Part shown: positions 1 through 10,861 of the stretch, piece after piece
Layout of the letters: each line of letters begins with the position of its first letter
Position numbering within the stretch: the stretch's first letter is position 1
NCBI GenBank assembly: GCA_947471745.1
Contig: CANJKZ010000084.1
Span: forward strand, 3,208,501 to 3,272,500
DNA: 64,000 nt
From: Closterium sp. Naga37s-1
Taxonomy: Eukaryota; Streptophyta; Zygnematophyceae; Desmidiales; Closteriaceae
Direction: 5' to 3'
Program-made: the position numbers and the translations under genes
Notes under the pieces: generated by a model
Database searches by the model: none
Told to the model about the DNA's origin: nothing
The model's input: the letters and a program-made list of their open reading frames with translations, nothing else

Positions 1-2
1 TT

Positions 3-1877
3 TACGCGGGGAAGGAGGCAAAGGGGAGCACGACTTCCATGATCAAGACAAAGATGAACGCGGTGGGATGCCTCGCTAGATGCGAGGCGAGGCTCTACGG
101 CTTCTCCATCACAATGACCAAGGACTGGATCAAGGAGGCTCGGGATTTTCTCAAAGTGAAGTTGAAGGAGCTGAATGACGAGCAAGTCGCGTGAGTTTTT
201 TCGAGGTGTGCTTTCTGCTCCTGCTTGTGTACATGTTTCTCTACATTGTTATATAATTACTCTTGTCTTTTATGCAGAGATGGCCGTGATCAAACCCACG
301 GATCAATCTCCGACTGGTAGCGGCAAGCTAGTATAGGACGCTACATCACACTGTTCTACAAGTAGAACTCCAACAAATCTGGTGGCTTTCGCCTCCGGCA
401 CATCTCTCACTTCCTCTCTGGAAGGCTCTGCAAGTGCCGGTTATGATTCAGCTCGGACACCAATTTCTAGGAAGGGGGTGCAGCATTCGAAAGATTCGCC
501 TTGCAAACCTCTTTGTCCGCATGACACGGAGCACCTCACACCTCGACGACTATCTGGACGTCTTGGTACTCGTCGTCGTTTCCAGGAAATCGAAGACCAA
601 CATCGGCAACAAGCTGAGTCAACAGTTTCTTGCAAGGCATAGGGACTGGCGGCTCTGCGGAATGGGCCATGTTTTCCTGTGGCTTCATTTCATCTACGAC
701 CTCGTCCCTCTGCGCTACGGCCCCGGTATCGTCGAGCCTCTTGACTTTTCTGAACCGCTCAAGTGGAGTAAAGCGCACCTCTTCATTTCCTTGAAGACAA
801 GGGACAAGGGAAAGCAGAAGCAAGATGAGATGCACTAAAAAACGCACTACACCTGGATTCACTGGGCCATGCAAAAGGCGAAATGGATTCTGAGCAAGGT
901 GACACAAGCGTTCCGCAGATCTGGAGCCCAACAACTCCATGACGACGGTTGCTCCGACAACGACATTGGCAGTCTGGGCGGATGGCAGCAGGGGGAGATG
1001 CGGAGGTCTTATGTGATGGGCATTCCATTCAAGCCGGTTTTTCTGCAGGCAGGATTCAGCTGGGATCGTGGAGACTACTACATCGGCAGAGCCCGCGCTA
1101 AGCTTCCGCGTCATGAGGATAAAGATAAGGATGAGTGGTGGCAGCTGCTGGGGCTCATGAGGAAACACATCTTCCCCAGGGTCGAGGAGGATTTGAAGAA
1201 GGTACGTGCCAGTATAGAGTATGCGCGTTCGTATATGAACATTTCTACACAATTATGAATCGTCACAATTCCCCTGCATACTCGTCTCCTCATGTCCATG
1301 CATGGAACGCCGCGCAGACCGACGCGCTGAAGAGGCACAATGCGGGGGTGAGGCTCCTCGAGACCCTCGGGGCCATCGGACGCCTCGTTGTTGCACAGGA
1401 TCTGGCTATGATGTGGGTGTTCTGCCATCAGCACGGCGTGATAACCCCGCGGTGCAATTGCGAGCGGTATCCATATGTGCAGATGAGCCCCTTGTGCAAC
1501 CACCCATTGTTCCAAAAGTGGGCGTACTTGGTCGCTAGCATGCACTTCGAGGGCGAGAATCTTCGGAAGACCAGCCAAACCACCGCCAATGCAGTAAGTA
1601 TATGCTTTTCGTGGTAGAGAGGGTTATCCGTCTTAGCAGAGTTCTGACGTGTTTGTTTCTACAGGATGCTATCTTTCGCACGACCGCCGAGGAAAAGATG
1701 CAGAGGATGTACCTCACCACCAATCTGCTCAGGGAGGATCTTGGAAAGTCGAAAGGACATGAAATGCAGATGGCGATGGAGAACGCGAAACTCAAGGAGG
1801 AAAACGCTCGGATCAAGGCAGATTTTGAAGCTTTCAAGAGCTCGGTTGCGGCCAACAAGGACGAAGGATCGTCGTAG
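3..1877 (+). pseudogene. Crypton-like tyrosine recombinase gene, 5' part (decayed)
   Basis: The best stretch, about 500-1200, reads as the C-terminal half of a Crypton/Ndc10-type DNA recombinase. A segment K-V-T-Q-x-F-R-R-S-G-A sits where the family has K-x-T-H-x-x-R. It is followed by a Gly-Trp-Gln step and the Ndc10-like run AGF...DYYIGRARAKLP...IFPRVEEDL. Introns with good GT/AG ends join in phase 0: 1202-1317 and 1594-1664. An earlier intron is likely at 191-277, after an exon open at the window edge. The last exon (1665-1877) is a coiled-coil tail. Signs of decay are an in-frame TAA at 836, several stops at 318-430, and Gln in place of the family His. The TAG at 1875 lies in GGATCGTCGTAGACAG; the same sequence recurs at 9577 with CAG, so it may be a mutated Gln codon. 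Copia element 1 then interrupts the gene. The family call is from motif memory, not a search. Confidence 0.6.
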
Positions 1878-1901
1878 ACAGATGACCAAGGCACCTCGGC
1901 A

Positions 1902-2036
1902 TGTGAGAAGGATTGACGAAAGAATGAGTAAACTAGGAAAATGAGATGGGTACAAGTAGGAAACACATAAGTGTTGTACCCTGTAAGAGCTACCCCACTA
2001 CAGCCTAAATAGACCATAGCAGATATAAGTTTGACA
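1902..2036 (-). repeat. 3' LTR of copia element 1
   Basis: 135 bp, identical to 9427-9561. It begins TG and ends CA and is followed at 2037 by the polypurine tract (minus strand). The boundary is fixed by the target duplication. Confidence 0.95.
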
Positions 2037-2265
2037 CACCCCCATAGGCAAAGTGGGGGAGAACAAGAGGTCACAAGACCAGTCAAGAAAAGCAAAGCAA
2101 GCTCAGGGTGGATCACAAAGTCACCACACAGTCTGAGCACAAGCAAAGGGCCATAAGGCCAGTTCACATGCAGAGTTATATAAAGGAAAGCAAACAGTAC
2201 AGTGAACACAACCTAGCAAGTGTAAGCATGCAGGTATAAGTATATAGAGTACAGTACAAGCAGAG

Positions 2266-5200
2266 TCAAGAAGTCAACAAGTGAGGCACAGTAGGTACAA
2301 GGCCTAACACAGTACAGAAACGCTGATGATCACAAGGCTGAAGTGCCTTGGTGAAAACATCAGCAGTTTTGGCCTGAGAGGCCACGTAAGCAAGACGAAG
2401 CTGGCCACGCTGCTGCAACTCTCGAGCAAGGAAGTAGCGCAGAGCAATGTGCTTCGTTCTATGCTCCAGTCTGTGCTCTTGACACAAGGCCAGCATGGCC
2501 TTGTTGTCGACGTACAGAACTGGAGGAGAACGAGGCGCCTCTCCCAAGTCGGTCAGCAGGTAGGTGAGCCAGCAAAGCTCTTGTGCAGCCATGGCCCCAG
2601 CGTAGATCTCAGCCTCACAACTGGAGCTGAGAACAGAAGAAGAGCAAGTAGACCGCCAGGAGACAGAACCGGAACCAAGGCTGAAGGTGTAACCCTGTGA
2701 CGACCGCTGCGTAGCCAAGTCGTCAACCCAGGATGCGTCAGCGTGACCAGTGAGGACAACTCGAGCCCGTCCTCCAAGCACGAGCCCCATGCCCGATGTA
2801 CTGCACAAGTATCGCAACACCCTCTTCGCAGCATCCCAGTGCACCTTTCGGTGCCTGCCGGGAGCCATGTAGCGAGCCAGAAGGCTGAGAGGGTATGCGA
2901 GGTCAGGTCGTGTGCAAGTCATCAGGTACATGAGGCAGCCCACAAGCTCTGGACACGGGCCACTCGGCTCTACGGACTCGTCCGAAGGTGGAGCTGAGAG
3001 CGAGTGACCGGTAGGCAGAGGAGTGGACTGTGGCGAGGAGTACGTGAAGCCGAAGCGCTGAAGGACCTGCTGCACCATGTGTGACTGAGTCAAGGTAATG
3101 GTGCGCTGTGCTCTGTCCCGGGTGATCCGCAAGCCAAGATAGCTTGTGAGCTCACCCAAGTCTGTGCACGTGTGTCTCTTCTGCAGCTCGGACTTCACGT
3201 GGGCGAGTGCCTCCGTGTCAGCAGTAGCAAAGACAAGGTCGTCTACGTACACAAGAACGTAGAACGGCGGCAGAGTAGCATTAGTGCGTAGAAACAGAGA
3301 AGGGTCAGCAGTGGAAGGAGCAAAACCAAGAGCAGCAAGAGTCGTCCTGAGCGTGTCGTGCCACTCACGGGGCGCCTGGCGGAGACCGTAGACTGGCCGC
3401 CGGAGGCTCCACTGGGTACCAGCAGGAAACGACCCAGTGAAGCCAGGTGGGCGGCGCAGCCAGATCTCCTCGTGCAGGCTGCCCTGTAGGAAGGCTGTGC
3501 TGAAGTCAAGCGAGTGGAGCTCGTAGTCACGCTGAGCAGCAACGTGCAGTAGTACCCGAAGAGTGGTCATCTTCGGGGTAGGGGAGAAGGTCTGAAAGAA
3601 GTCAACTCCCTGTCGCTGACTGAAGCCACGTGCAACGTAACGCGCCTTGAAGGCAGGCGGAGAATCCGGCGGCCGCTTCACCCTGAAGATCCACATGCCA
3701 CTGACGATGTTCGCCCCAGGTGGGGGAACCTCGTCTACGTAGGTGCCTGTGGACTTCCAGGAAGCCATCTCTGCGTCCATGGCTGCCTGCCACTGAGAGG
3801 AGTAGGAACCCTCTATCGCCTCTGCGTAAGAGCGCGGGGTCGGGATGTCTAGTGCATCCGGGTCTCCGTAAGGGGCAAGTAGCATGGACACGAGATGAGG
3901 TGAAGCAGCGGCAAAGCACTCAAGGTCCTCCTGCGTGTCCTCAAGGACGTCTGTGCCAAGAGCACACTCACCCCCGACGGACGGAGGACAGACAGACGCA
4001 GACGCAGCAACAAGACTAGTGGCGTAATCTAGGCAACAGGCTGCAGCAAAGTCAACAAGCTCAGCAACAAGAGCAGACGCAGCAGAGGACTCAAACAGAG
4101 GGTCAGTGACAGCAGTGGCCAGAAAGCGCGTGACAGTAGGACTAGCAGCACGAAGGGAGTCAGACTCCGGGTCCGGACCGTCAGGAAGAGAGGACGCAGG
4201 AGGAGAGGGCAGAGGGACACGCTGTGAAGCAGTAGAAGGACGCAGTGTCATAGAGTGAGTGCCGGGGACAGGAGGAAGACGTGGACGCGAAACACGACCG
4301 ACGCGAACAGTGCGGACAGGCGACGCAGAACGAGACGCAGGCGACACAGGACGCGACTCAGGCTCACGACGCTCCGTAAGACCTCTAGTCGGACCAGAGT
4401 AAGGAGAAGGACCAGGCAGGGGAGGGGCCGGCTGAAACTGCGACTGAGACTGGACAGGCGGTGGACTCAGGAAAGGAGGAGGAAGACCAGGAGAAGGCGG
4501 GGAGCCAAGAACCTGCTGAAGGAGGGGAACGTAGTACGGCCGCGGCCGCGCATCGCCTCGAGAAACAGCAGAGACAGAACCGGTACCCTCAGCCCCAGGG
4601 TCTCCAGTCCCAGCAGCACCTCCAGCAGCTCCAGCACCAGCACCAGCAGCACCTCCAGCAGCTCTAGCACCAGCACCACCTCCAGCAGCACCAGCACCTC
4701 CAGTAGCTCCAGTAGCACCTCCAGCACCTACAGCACCAGCAGCACCTCCAGCAGCTCCAGCACCAGCAGCAGCTCCAGTAGCTCCAGCACGAGCACCACC
4801 TCCAGCAGCGCCAGCACCTCCAGTAGCTCCAGGAGCACCTCCAGCACCTACAGCACCAGCAGCACCTCCAGCAGCTCCAGCACCAGCAGCACCTCCAGCA
4901 GCTCCAGCACCAGCACCACCTCCAGCAGCGCCAGCACCTCTTGTAGCTCCAGTCGCACCTCCAGCACCTCCAGCAGCTCCAGCACCAGCAGCACCTCGAC
5001 AGCGCCGAGAGTACCACTCACGAAGCCGCTGTGGAGAGAGGGGCTCCCGCCGCGACGGGACACCCAGAGCACCTCCAGACTCAGCACCCCCAGTCTCAGC
5101 ACCCCCAGTCTCAGCACCCCCAGTCTCAGCACCCCTAGCAGCACCTGAGTCGACAGTTACCTCGACCGGCTCGGCAGGGTCTACCTGGGACACACCTGAG

Positions 5201-5379
5201 GGGGCAGGACCCTGGGGGGGGAGGGGGTCTACCAGGGGAGTACCTGGTGCGAGGAAGAGCGGCGGGGGGGGGGAGAGGCAGTGCGGTAGGGAAAGAGACG
5301 GTAGTACGACACCGACTCGTCGAACGTGACGTCCTGAGAGGACAGAACACAACGCGAGGTGGGGTGGTAGAACTGCCAC
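2266..5379 (-). CDS. copia element 1 pol, reverse transcriptase and RNase H part
   Basis: Open frame of about 1037 residues ending in TGA at 2266. In order: a proline-rich joint following integrase; a low-complexity Gly/Ala linker built of GAAGGAGGA-type units (about residues 110-270); a Ser/Pro-rich region; then reverse transcriptase from about residue 520, with the motif YVDD at about 710; then RNase H with GHADASWVDD near 880, SSCEAEIYAG, YVDNKAM, and the C-terminal TADVFTKAL. It makes cDNA from the element RNA. In an intact copy it would be translated as part of one gag-pol frame. Here it is out of frame with integrase, the shift lying at a G-run near 5263. RT and RNase H themselves show no stop. 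The start given is only the limit of the open frame. Confidence 0.9.
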   Translation of the reverse strand: MAVLPPHLALCSVLSGRHVRRVGVVLPSLSLPHCLSPPPPLFLAPGTPLVDPLPPQGPAPSGVSQVDPAEPVEVTVDSGAARGAETGGAETGGAETGGAESGGALGVPSRREPLSPQRLREWYSRRCRGAAGAGAAGGAGGATGATRGAGAAGGGAGAGAAGGAAGAGAAGGAAGAVGAGGAPGATGGAGAAGGGARAGATGAAAGAGAAGGAAGAVGAGGATGATGGAGAAGGGAGARAAGGAAGAGAGAAGGAAGTGDPGAEGTGSVSAVSRGDARPRPYYVPLLQQVLGSPPSPGLPPPFLSPPPVQSQSQFQPAPPLPGPSPYSGPTRGLTERREPESRPVSPASRSASPVRTVRVGRVSRPRLPPVPGTHSMTLRPSTASQRVPLPSPPASSLPDGPDPESDSLRAASPTVTRFLATAVTDPLFESSAASALVAELVDFAAACCLDYATSLVAASASVCPPSVGGECALGTDVLEDTQEDLECFAAASPHLVSMLLAPYGDPDALDIPTPRSYAEAIEGSYSSQWQAAMDAEMASWKSTGTYVDEVPPPGANIVSGMWIFRVKRPPDSPPAFKARYVARGFSQRQGVDFFQTFSPTPKMTTLRVLLHVAAQRDYELHSLDFSTAFLQGSLHEEIWLRRPPGFTGSFPAGTQWSLRRPVYGLRQAPREWHDTLRTTLAALGFAPSTADPSLFLRTNATLPPFYVLVYVDDLVFATADTEALAHVKSELQKRHTCTDLGELTSYLGLRITRDRAQRTITLTQSHMVQQVLQRFGFTYSSPQSTPLPTGHSLSAPPSDESVEPSGPCPELVGCLMYLMTCTRPDLAYPLSLLARYMAPGRHRKVHWDAAKRVLRYLCSTSGMGLVLGGRARVVLTGHADASWVDDLATQRSSQGYTFSLGSGSVSWRSTCSSSVLSSSCEAEIYAGAMAAQELCWLTYLLTDLGEAPRSPPVLYVDNKAMLALCQEHRLEHRTKHIALRYFLARELQQRGQLRLAYVASQAKTADVFTKALQPCDHQRFCTVLGLVPTVPHLLTS

Positions 5380-6700
5380 CCGAGTGCGTCAGGAGGGAAG
5401 CCAAGGAAGACACAGGGAACGACACGAGAGGACAGCTTGTCCGCAGTAGTATCGCGGACAAAAGCTCGAGATCCCTAGACACGAAACGCGGACACATCGC
5501 CAACCTTCCCCGTCCACCGCAGAGTAGGTGTGGTCTCCGGCAAGGAGACACGAGGCTGAAGGTTGATCTGATGCGCCGCGTACTGAACCGTAAACGGCCA
5601 CAGAAAATGGGGAGCAGCCGCATGGATCATGGACGTACGAGCGACGTCCATGACCATGCCAATGCGGCGCTCAGCAATCCCATTTTGCTGCGGGAAGGCC
5701 GGAAGCGTGAACGTCTGGCGGATGCCCTCCGAACGACAGAAGGCCCTCAGGAGGTCGGAGGAAAACTCCCCGCCTCTGTCCGAGTGCAGGCGCAGAACAG
5801 GAAGGTCTGAGCCGAAACTCTCGCTGAGCTGGCGATGAGCACCGCGGATCCAGTCGATCAACACCTCAGTGACCTCACCCTTGCTGCGCAAGGGGAAGAC
5901 TGTGGTGTAACGCGAGTAGTCGTCAACGACCAGGAGGAAGTAGCACTCGTGACACTGTCCACGGACGCGGGCTGGACCCCACACGTCCATGTGAAGAGTC
6001 TGCAGAGGGGCCTCAGTCGGAGGAAACGAGGAGGAGTGAGGGGCGGCGCGCTGCCGGCCCTCGACACAAGGAACACAGGTGGGGACAGGCCCCGGAGGAA
6101 GGGGAGGGAGGGACCTGGGTAGACCCGAGACAAGGGCACGGGAGGCCATACCTCGAAGACGAGGCAGGGAGGGGTGACCAAGGCGGTGGTGCCAAAGGAG
6201 AGTCTCGTGTGCCAAAGGACGACACGAGCAGGGGGCAGACGCAGGACTAGACCTGGACGCGGCAGCACACACCTGACTGGACGCAGCTACCTGACCAGAC
6301 GCAGAGACCGGAGGAGGCGCAGTAGTCAGTGTATACAGACTCGACCCTGGCCGACGGGTGAACGTGGCCAGGTGACGGCCCGTCCGAGAGCAAGTGCAGT
6401 GGGTCACACGCTGACCTCCAGGGGTGAACTGGTCAACCCACACGTCCTGGAGGTCAGCTCCACTCACCAGGTTCGTAGAGAACGAGGGGAGGTGGAGTCC
6501 CGACAGCAAGCCCGACGGGGCCGCAGGACACGGTAGGACAGTGGAGGAGTGTGCAAGTACTGGGCCCCCTGAGGGGTCAGCAAGGGAGACCGCAACAGGC
6601 CGACTGAGCGGTGTGAGCGTGGTGCTGTCTCTAAAGAAAGAGTGCGAAGCACCAGAGTCAAGTGTGAAGGTGCAGTACCTGAGAGAGGAGACGGACCAGC
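5380..6700 (-). pseudogene. copia element 1 protease-integrase region
   Basis: The minus strand encodes the end of the aspartic protease region and the integrase. The gag-pre-integrase motif LLWHHRLGHPS pairs with CVPC as the HHCC zinc site. The catalytic core has D in HMDVWGP, D in LHSDRGGEF and E in QNGIAERR. The frame 5475-6509 is open. It is shifted against Gag near 6690 by a small deletion just before the LDSGA protease motif. It is shifted again against RT near 5263 in a run of G. No working polyprotein can come from this copy without frameshifting. Confidence 0.85.
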
Positions 6701-8125
6701 ACCTGGAGCAGCAGACGCACTAGCACCTAGAGCAGCAGCCGCACTAGCACCTAGAGCAGCACCCACAGTGCTCGGGTCGGGCGGGACACGCAGGTAACAG
6801 TCACCCTCAGTAATATCAGCAAGAGCATACATGGCAGCAAGGATAGCATCAAAGTCTAGATCAGAGATATGCACATTCTGCAGAAGCAGATCATGCCAAC
6901 GAGGAAGCTCAACAGCGTCAGGAAACTGGGTACGCCAAGCGTCAGTCAGGCGGCCGAAGCAGCGCTGCGTGGTGTGTGGGAGACCACACACCTCCCCACT
7001 ACGAGTGCCTGTGCGAAGAACGTACGTGCAGGGACCTGCACCCCCAGACCTCCCACGCCCAGCGTACCACTCACGAAGCTGCTGAACAGACGGGGTCTCA
7101 CAGGTGCGCAGCTGCTGCTGGCGCTGGCCGCCACCAAGGCCTCCACGCTGCGTGGCTGCACCGCGACCAGCACCACCTCCTCCGCTACCTCCACCACCAC
7201 TGCCGCCGCCTCCACCGCCTCCGCCACCGCCTCCACGGCCTCCACTGCCGCCACCGACGCCCCCACCCCCGGGACCGCCCCCACCACCACCTCCACCTCC
7301 TCCACCGCTTCCTCCACCGCCCCCTCCACCACCCTTGCTTCCCTTGCCCTTGCCAGTGCGGCGTCGCCCACTAGGGGCAGACGCAGCACCGACCTCCTCA
7401 GTGCCACCGAGGTCGACAGCAGCAGCAGAGGCAACAGAGGGGAGAAGGGGGACAGGGGAACACCCCTCAAAGAAGGGGGTGCGACGGTCGCCGCGGGAAG
7501 CCCCAACAGCTAATATACTCTTCTCAGCTGTAGCAAGGCGCTCCTCTAGCAAGTCGACAGTCAGCTCGGTAGGGCAAAGGGAGAGAAAGTGATCCCTGAC
7601 TGAGGAGAGAGAGTCAGGGAGGCGGGTGACTAGGTACTAAAGGGTGATGTACATGGGGGTGGAGTTCGTGGGAAGAAACTCAGTGGGAAGGGCAGCGCGG
7701 TAGCGAGCGTCACTAGTGCGGAGGTGAGCAACTAGGTCAGCAACTGTGGCAAAGGCGGCAAGGTCAGGAAAAAGGTACGGCGGCATGAGGCGGCTGAGGG
7801 CAGCAGTGGTAGGGGAGGATTAGCGTGCAACTACAGCGTCGTACAGAGCCCTAGCACTCTTGTACTGACTAAAGTGCGCGCGCTCAGTAGACGGCAGGTG
7901 ATTGCGCACAGCAAGACGAGCAGCAGCATCGCGCGTGAGCCACTGCGAGCGAACAGTACTGTCAGCATCAGCAGTAGGGGCAGTAGAGACGCCAGACGTG
8001 AGATCGAACAGTGAGAGACCATCCTTGCTATCGCACTGTATGAAAAGCTGCAGATCATCTAGCCAGACCTCAAAGTCAACAGCTCGACCCTCAGCATCAA
8101 AGGTAAGAACATTGAGACTAGCCAT
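6464..8125 (-). pseudogene. copia element 1 gag
   Basis: Gag starts at the ATG at 8125; the next residues (ASLNVLTFDAEG) match the Gag start of element 2. The frame runs about 100 residues to a TAA at 7820 where relatives have Tyr. There is another stop, TAG, in a Tyr position of the MYITLYY motif near 7640. It then reads on from 7552 through a glycine-rich stretch (about 7130-7350) to the zinc knuckle C-X13-C-X3-H-X4-C near 6960-7040. Both stops replace Tyr codons, unlike the Gln-to-TAG pattern seen elsewhere in the window. The product would be a nucleocapsid-like RNA-binding protein. Confidence 0.85.
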
Positions 8126-8189
8126 GACAGGAGAAGCAGCAGGCTAGCAGCAGCAGCAGTGCAACTCGGCTAAGCAGGCTAGGCAGGGC

Positions 8190-9300
8190 GGCGCAGCTCG
8201 GCAGGGCGGTGTGGCTCGGCAGCGCGGCGCTCTTACCAGGGGAGAGGCTGGGGCAGGGCCGGGGTAGGGCCGGGGCAGTTCAGGAGCAGGGCCGGGGCAG
8301 GGCCGGGGCAGAGCCGGGCCAGGGCCGGGGCAGTTCAGGAGCAGGGCCGGGGCAGGGCCTGGGCAGGGCTGGGGCAGAGCCGGGGCAGGGCCGGGGCAGG
8401 GCTGGTGCAGAGCCGGGGCAGGGCCGGGGCAGGGCCGAGGCAGGGCCGGGGAAGAGCCGGGGCAGGGCCGGGGCAGGGTCAGGGCAGGGCCGGGGCAGAG
8501 CCGGGGCAGGGCCGGGGCAGTGCCGGGGCAGGGCCGGGGCACGGCCGGGGCAGGGTCGGAGCAGGGCCGGGGCAGGGGGCAGGGCCGGGGCAGGGCCGGG
8601 GCAGGGCCGGGGCAGGGCCTGGGCAGGGCCGGGGCAGGGCCGGGGCGAGGCCGCGACAGGTCCGGGGCAGGGCCGGGGCCGGGCCGCGGCAGTGCAAGAG
8701 CAGGGCCAGGGCAGAGCTGCGACAGGGCTGCAGCAGGGCCGGCGCAGGGCCGCGACAGGTTGGGTTAGGGCCGGGGCAGGGCCGGACTGGGCCTGACGGG
8801 GCCGAGAACTGGGCCTGACGGGGCCGTACAGGGCCTCTAACGGGGCCTGACAGGGCCTTACGGGGCCTGACGGGGCCTCAAACGGGGCCGGACGGGGCCT
8901 GACGGGGCCTTATGGGGCCGTACGGGGCCTAACGCGGCCTGAAACGGGGCCTGACGGGGCCTTACGGGGCTTTTAACGGGGCCTGACGGGGCCTTACGGG
9001 GCCTTACGGGGCCTTAAACGGGGCCGTAAACGGGGCCTTACGGGGCCTGACGGGGCCTTACGGGGCCTTACGGGGCCTTAAACGGGGCCGTAAATGGGGC
9101 CTTACGGGGCCTTACGGGGCCTTACGGGGCCTTAAACGGGGCCGTAAATGGGGCCTTACGGGGCCTTACGGGGCCTAACGGGGCCTTACGGGGCCGTAAA
9201 CGGGGCCTTAAGGGGCCTTAAGGGTCCTTACGGGGCCGTAAACGGGGCCTTAAGGGGCCTTACGGGGCCGGAAAAGGGGGCCTTACGGGGCGGGTGCTGG
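8190..9300 (-). repeat. GC-rich tandem repeat leader of element 1
   Basis: Untranslated leader between PBS and gag. 8240-8790 is a run of GGGGCAGGGCCG-type units; 8790-9290 is a different run of GGGGCCTTACGGGGCC-type units. Open frames here on either strand are simple-repeat artefacts. Confidence 0.85.
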
Positions 9301-9426
9301 CTCTAAGGGCAGGCGCAGGGGCCGCGACGGGCCTCGAAGGGAAGGGGCGACGCGCGCGTCGAGCAGGCAGTGAAGAATTTCAGTGGTGGGCCCTTTTTTA
9401 AATTTCTCGAAACTAGCTCTATACCA

Positions 9427-9561
9427 TGTGAGAAGGATTGACGAAAGAATGAGTAAACTAGGAAAATGAGATGGGTACAAGTAGGAAACACATAAGTGTT
9501 GTACCCTGTAAGAGCTACCCCACTACAGCCTAAATAGACCATAGCAGATATAAGTTTGACA
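9427..9561 (-). repeat. 5' LTR of copia element 1
   Basis: 135 bp, identical to 1902-2036. The primer site lies immediately to its left (minus strand, from 9426 downward). Confidence 0.95.
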
Positions 9562-9566
9562 CGGCA

Positions 9567-10117
9567 TAGGTCGAAGGATCGTCGCAGACAGATGCAAGCC
9601 AGACAACGAACGCACCCAAAAAATAACAGCTTCTTCACCGCATACGCCTCGTTCACGGACAAAGGCAAGCCGCAGATGACTCCGGGTGCGTGCGAGAGGA
9701 AGATGTGTCGCATGCATCTTGTCATGCAAGCCGTGGAGACATTCAGGGTGGACAGCTCCGAGGTAGAGACCGGAATGACTGTTGCGCTGCTTGACGACGT
9801 GTACCTCTTGTGCAACTTCACTGAATTCACCAACAGTTTGGCGGTGCTCCATGAGACTCCTACCAACAAGAAACAGAAAACCGGTACATCGACCGAGAAG
9901 AGGACCGTCAACAATTAGGCGCAACGCAGAGTAAGCTGGCTGACAGTCAAAATGGGGATGCGCGACGAAGAGTGGGGAACGGCGCTCTTTGGGGATGAGT
10001 GGGGGGCGATCAAGAAGAGCTGGCGAAGGAGAAGGCGGAAGAGGAAAAAAACGCGCAGCAGCGGCGAAGAAGGCGGAACTAGAAAAGGCAAAGGCGGCTG
10101 CGTCGAAACGATAGGTG
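9567..10117 (+). pseudogene. Crypton-like gene, 3' part
   Basis: Continuation of the disrupted gene after element 1. The first bases repeat the end of the left part (GAAGGATCGTCG then AGACAGATG), giving a Gln/Ser/Thr-rich stretch. A protein-like frame follows (9610-9918, with FFTAYASFTDKG and TALLDDVYLL-like segments). After the TAG at 9916 the same frame stays open to about 10140. An adjoining frame ends KKAELEKAKAAASKR then TAG near 10113, which looks like a charged C-terminal tail. Frame changes may be introns or decay. The product beyond the recombinase tail is not recognised. Confidence 0.4.
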
Positions 10118-10502
10118 AAGAAATGGGGTTGATGTTTCTCCACGGATGTTCTATCTTTCTAAGGTTTGCTGGTTTTCCGGTCTGTAGAGGGCATATTGCT
10201 TTAGGCTAGTTGGGTTTAGGTATTACAGTAGTACATTTGTGGCACATTTGATACTTTATGCAGCTTAGTGTCTGGTTAGTGATGAGATTCCGCGATCATA
10301 TTGTTTTATACCATTTGTTTTCCCTCTACCCGTCGAACATCATTTTGTGTCTAGGGGATGTAGACTGTGTCCTCGTTCTTTAGAGTCGGAGGATTTTCTG
10401 TGGCGTAGAATAAAATTATTCTACCATATTTTTTATACAACATTGGAGAGGTTTGATGTTAGGCGGTTACGTGTCGCTATGCGACCGGGCCGATGATGAT
10501 TC
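10118..10502. other. spacer without recognised gene
   Basis: AT-richer sequence with a TAGAATAAAATTATTCTA inverted repeat near 10407-10424. It could be the 3' flank or terminator region of the preceding gene. I see no coding frame. Confidence 0.5.
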
Positions 10503-10633
10503 TGTGAGAATAATCAGAGGAATGATGGAACTAGGAAACAGGTGGGGTACAAGTAGAAAACACAAAAGTGTTGTACCCTCTAAGGACTACCCCACTACAG
10601 CCTAAACAGACTATAGCATATATAAGTTTGACA
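10503..10633 (-). repeat. 3' LTR of copia element 2
   Basis: 131 bp, identical to 17674-17804. The polypurine tract follows at 10634 on the minus strand. Confidence 0.95.
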
Positions 10634-10861
10634 CACCCCCATAGGCAAAGTGGGGGAGAACAAGGGGTCACAAGACCAGTCAAGAAGGTAAAGCAAGCTC
10701 AGGGTGGATCACAAAGTTACCACGCAGTCTGAGCACAAGCAAAGGGCCACAAGGCCAGTTCACATGCAGAGTTATATAAAGGAGAGCAAACAATACAGTG
10801 AACACAACCTAGCAAGTGTAAGCATGCAGGTATATGTATAATGAGTACAGTACAAGCAGAG

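Larger units (their letters stand above)
1902..9561 (-). mobile_element. Ty1/copia retrotransposon, element 1
   Basis: Complete LTR element of 7660 bp read on the minus strand. Two identical 135-bp LTRs (TGTGAGAAGG...GTTTGACA) are flanked by a perfect 5-bp target duplication CGGCA (1897-1901 and 9562-9566). Beside the left (3') LTR is the polypurine tract, ATGGGGGTG on the minus strand. Beside the right (5') LTR is a primer site TGGTATAGAGC, a one-base-shorter relative of the initiator-Met site TGGTATCAGAGC. Gag and protease-integrase are broken, but the reverse transcriptase-RNase H frame is open. It sits in the Crypton-like gene. Identical LTRs mean a recent insertion. Confidence 0.95.

Noticed and set aside
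8190..8820. Long Gly/Ala/Arg- and Pro-rich open frames on both strands (about 195 residues)
   Set aside because: Frames through a GGGGCAGGGCCG tandem repeat are open by composition alone; the same is true of leaders at 17.0, 33.9, 49.6 and 56.5 kb.
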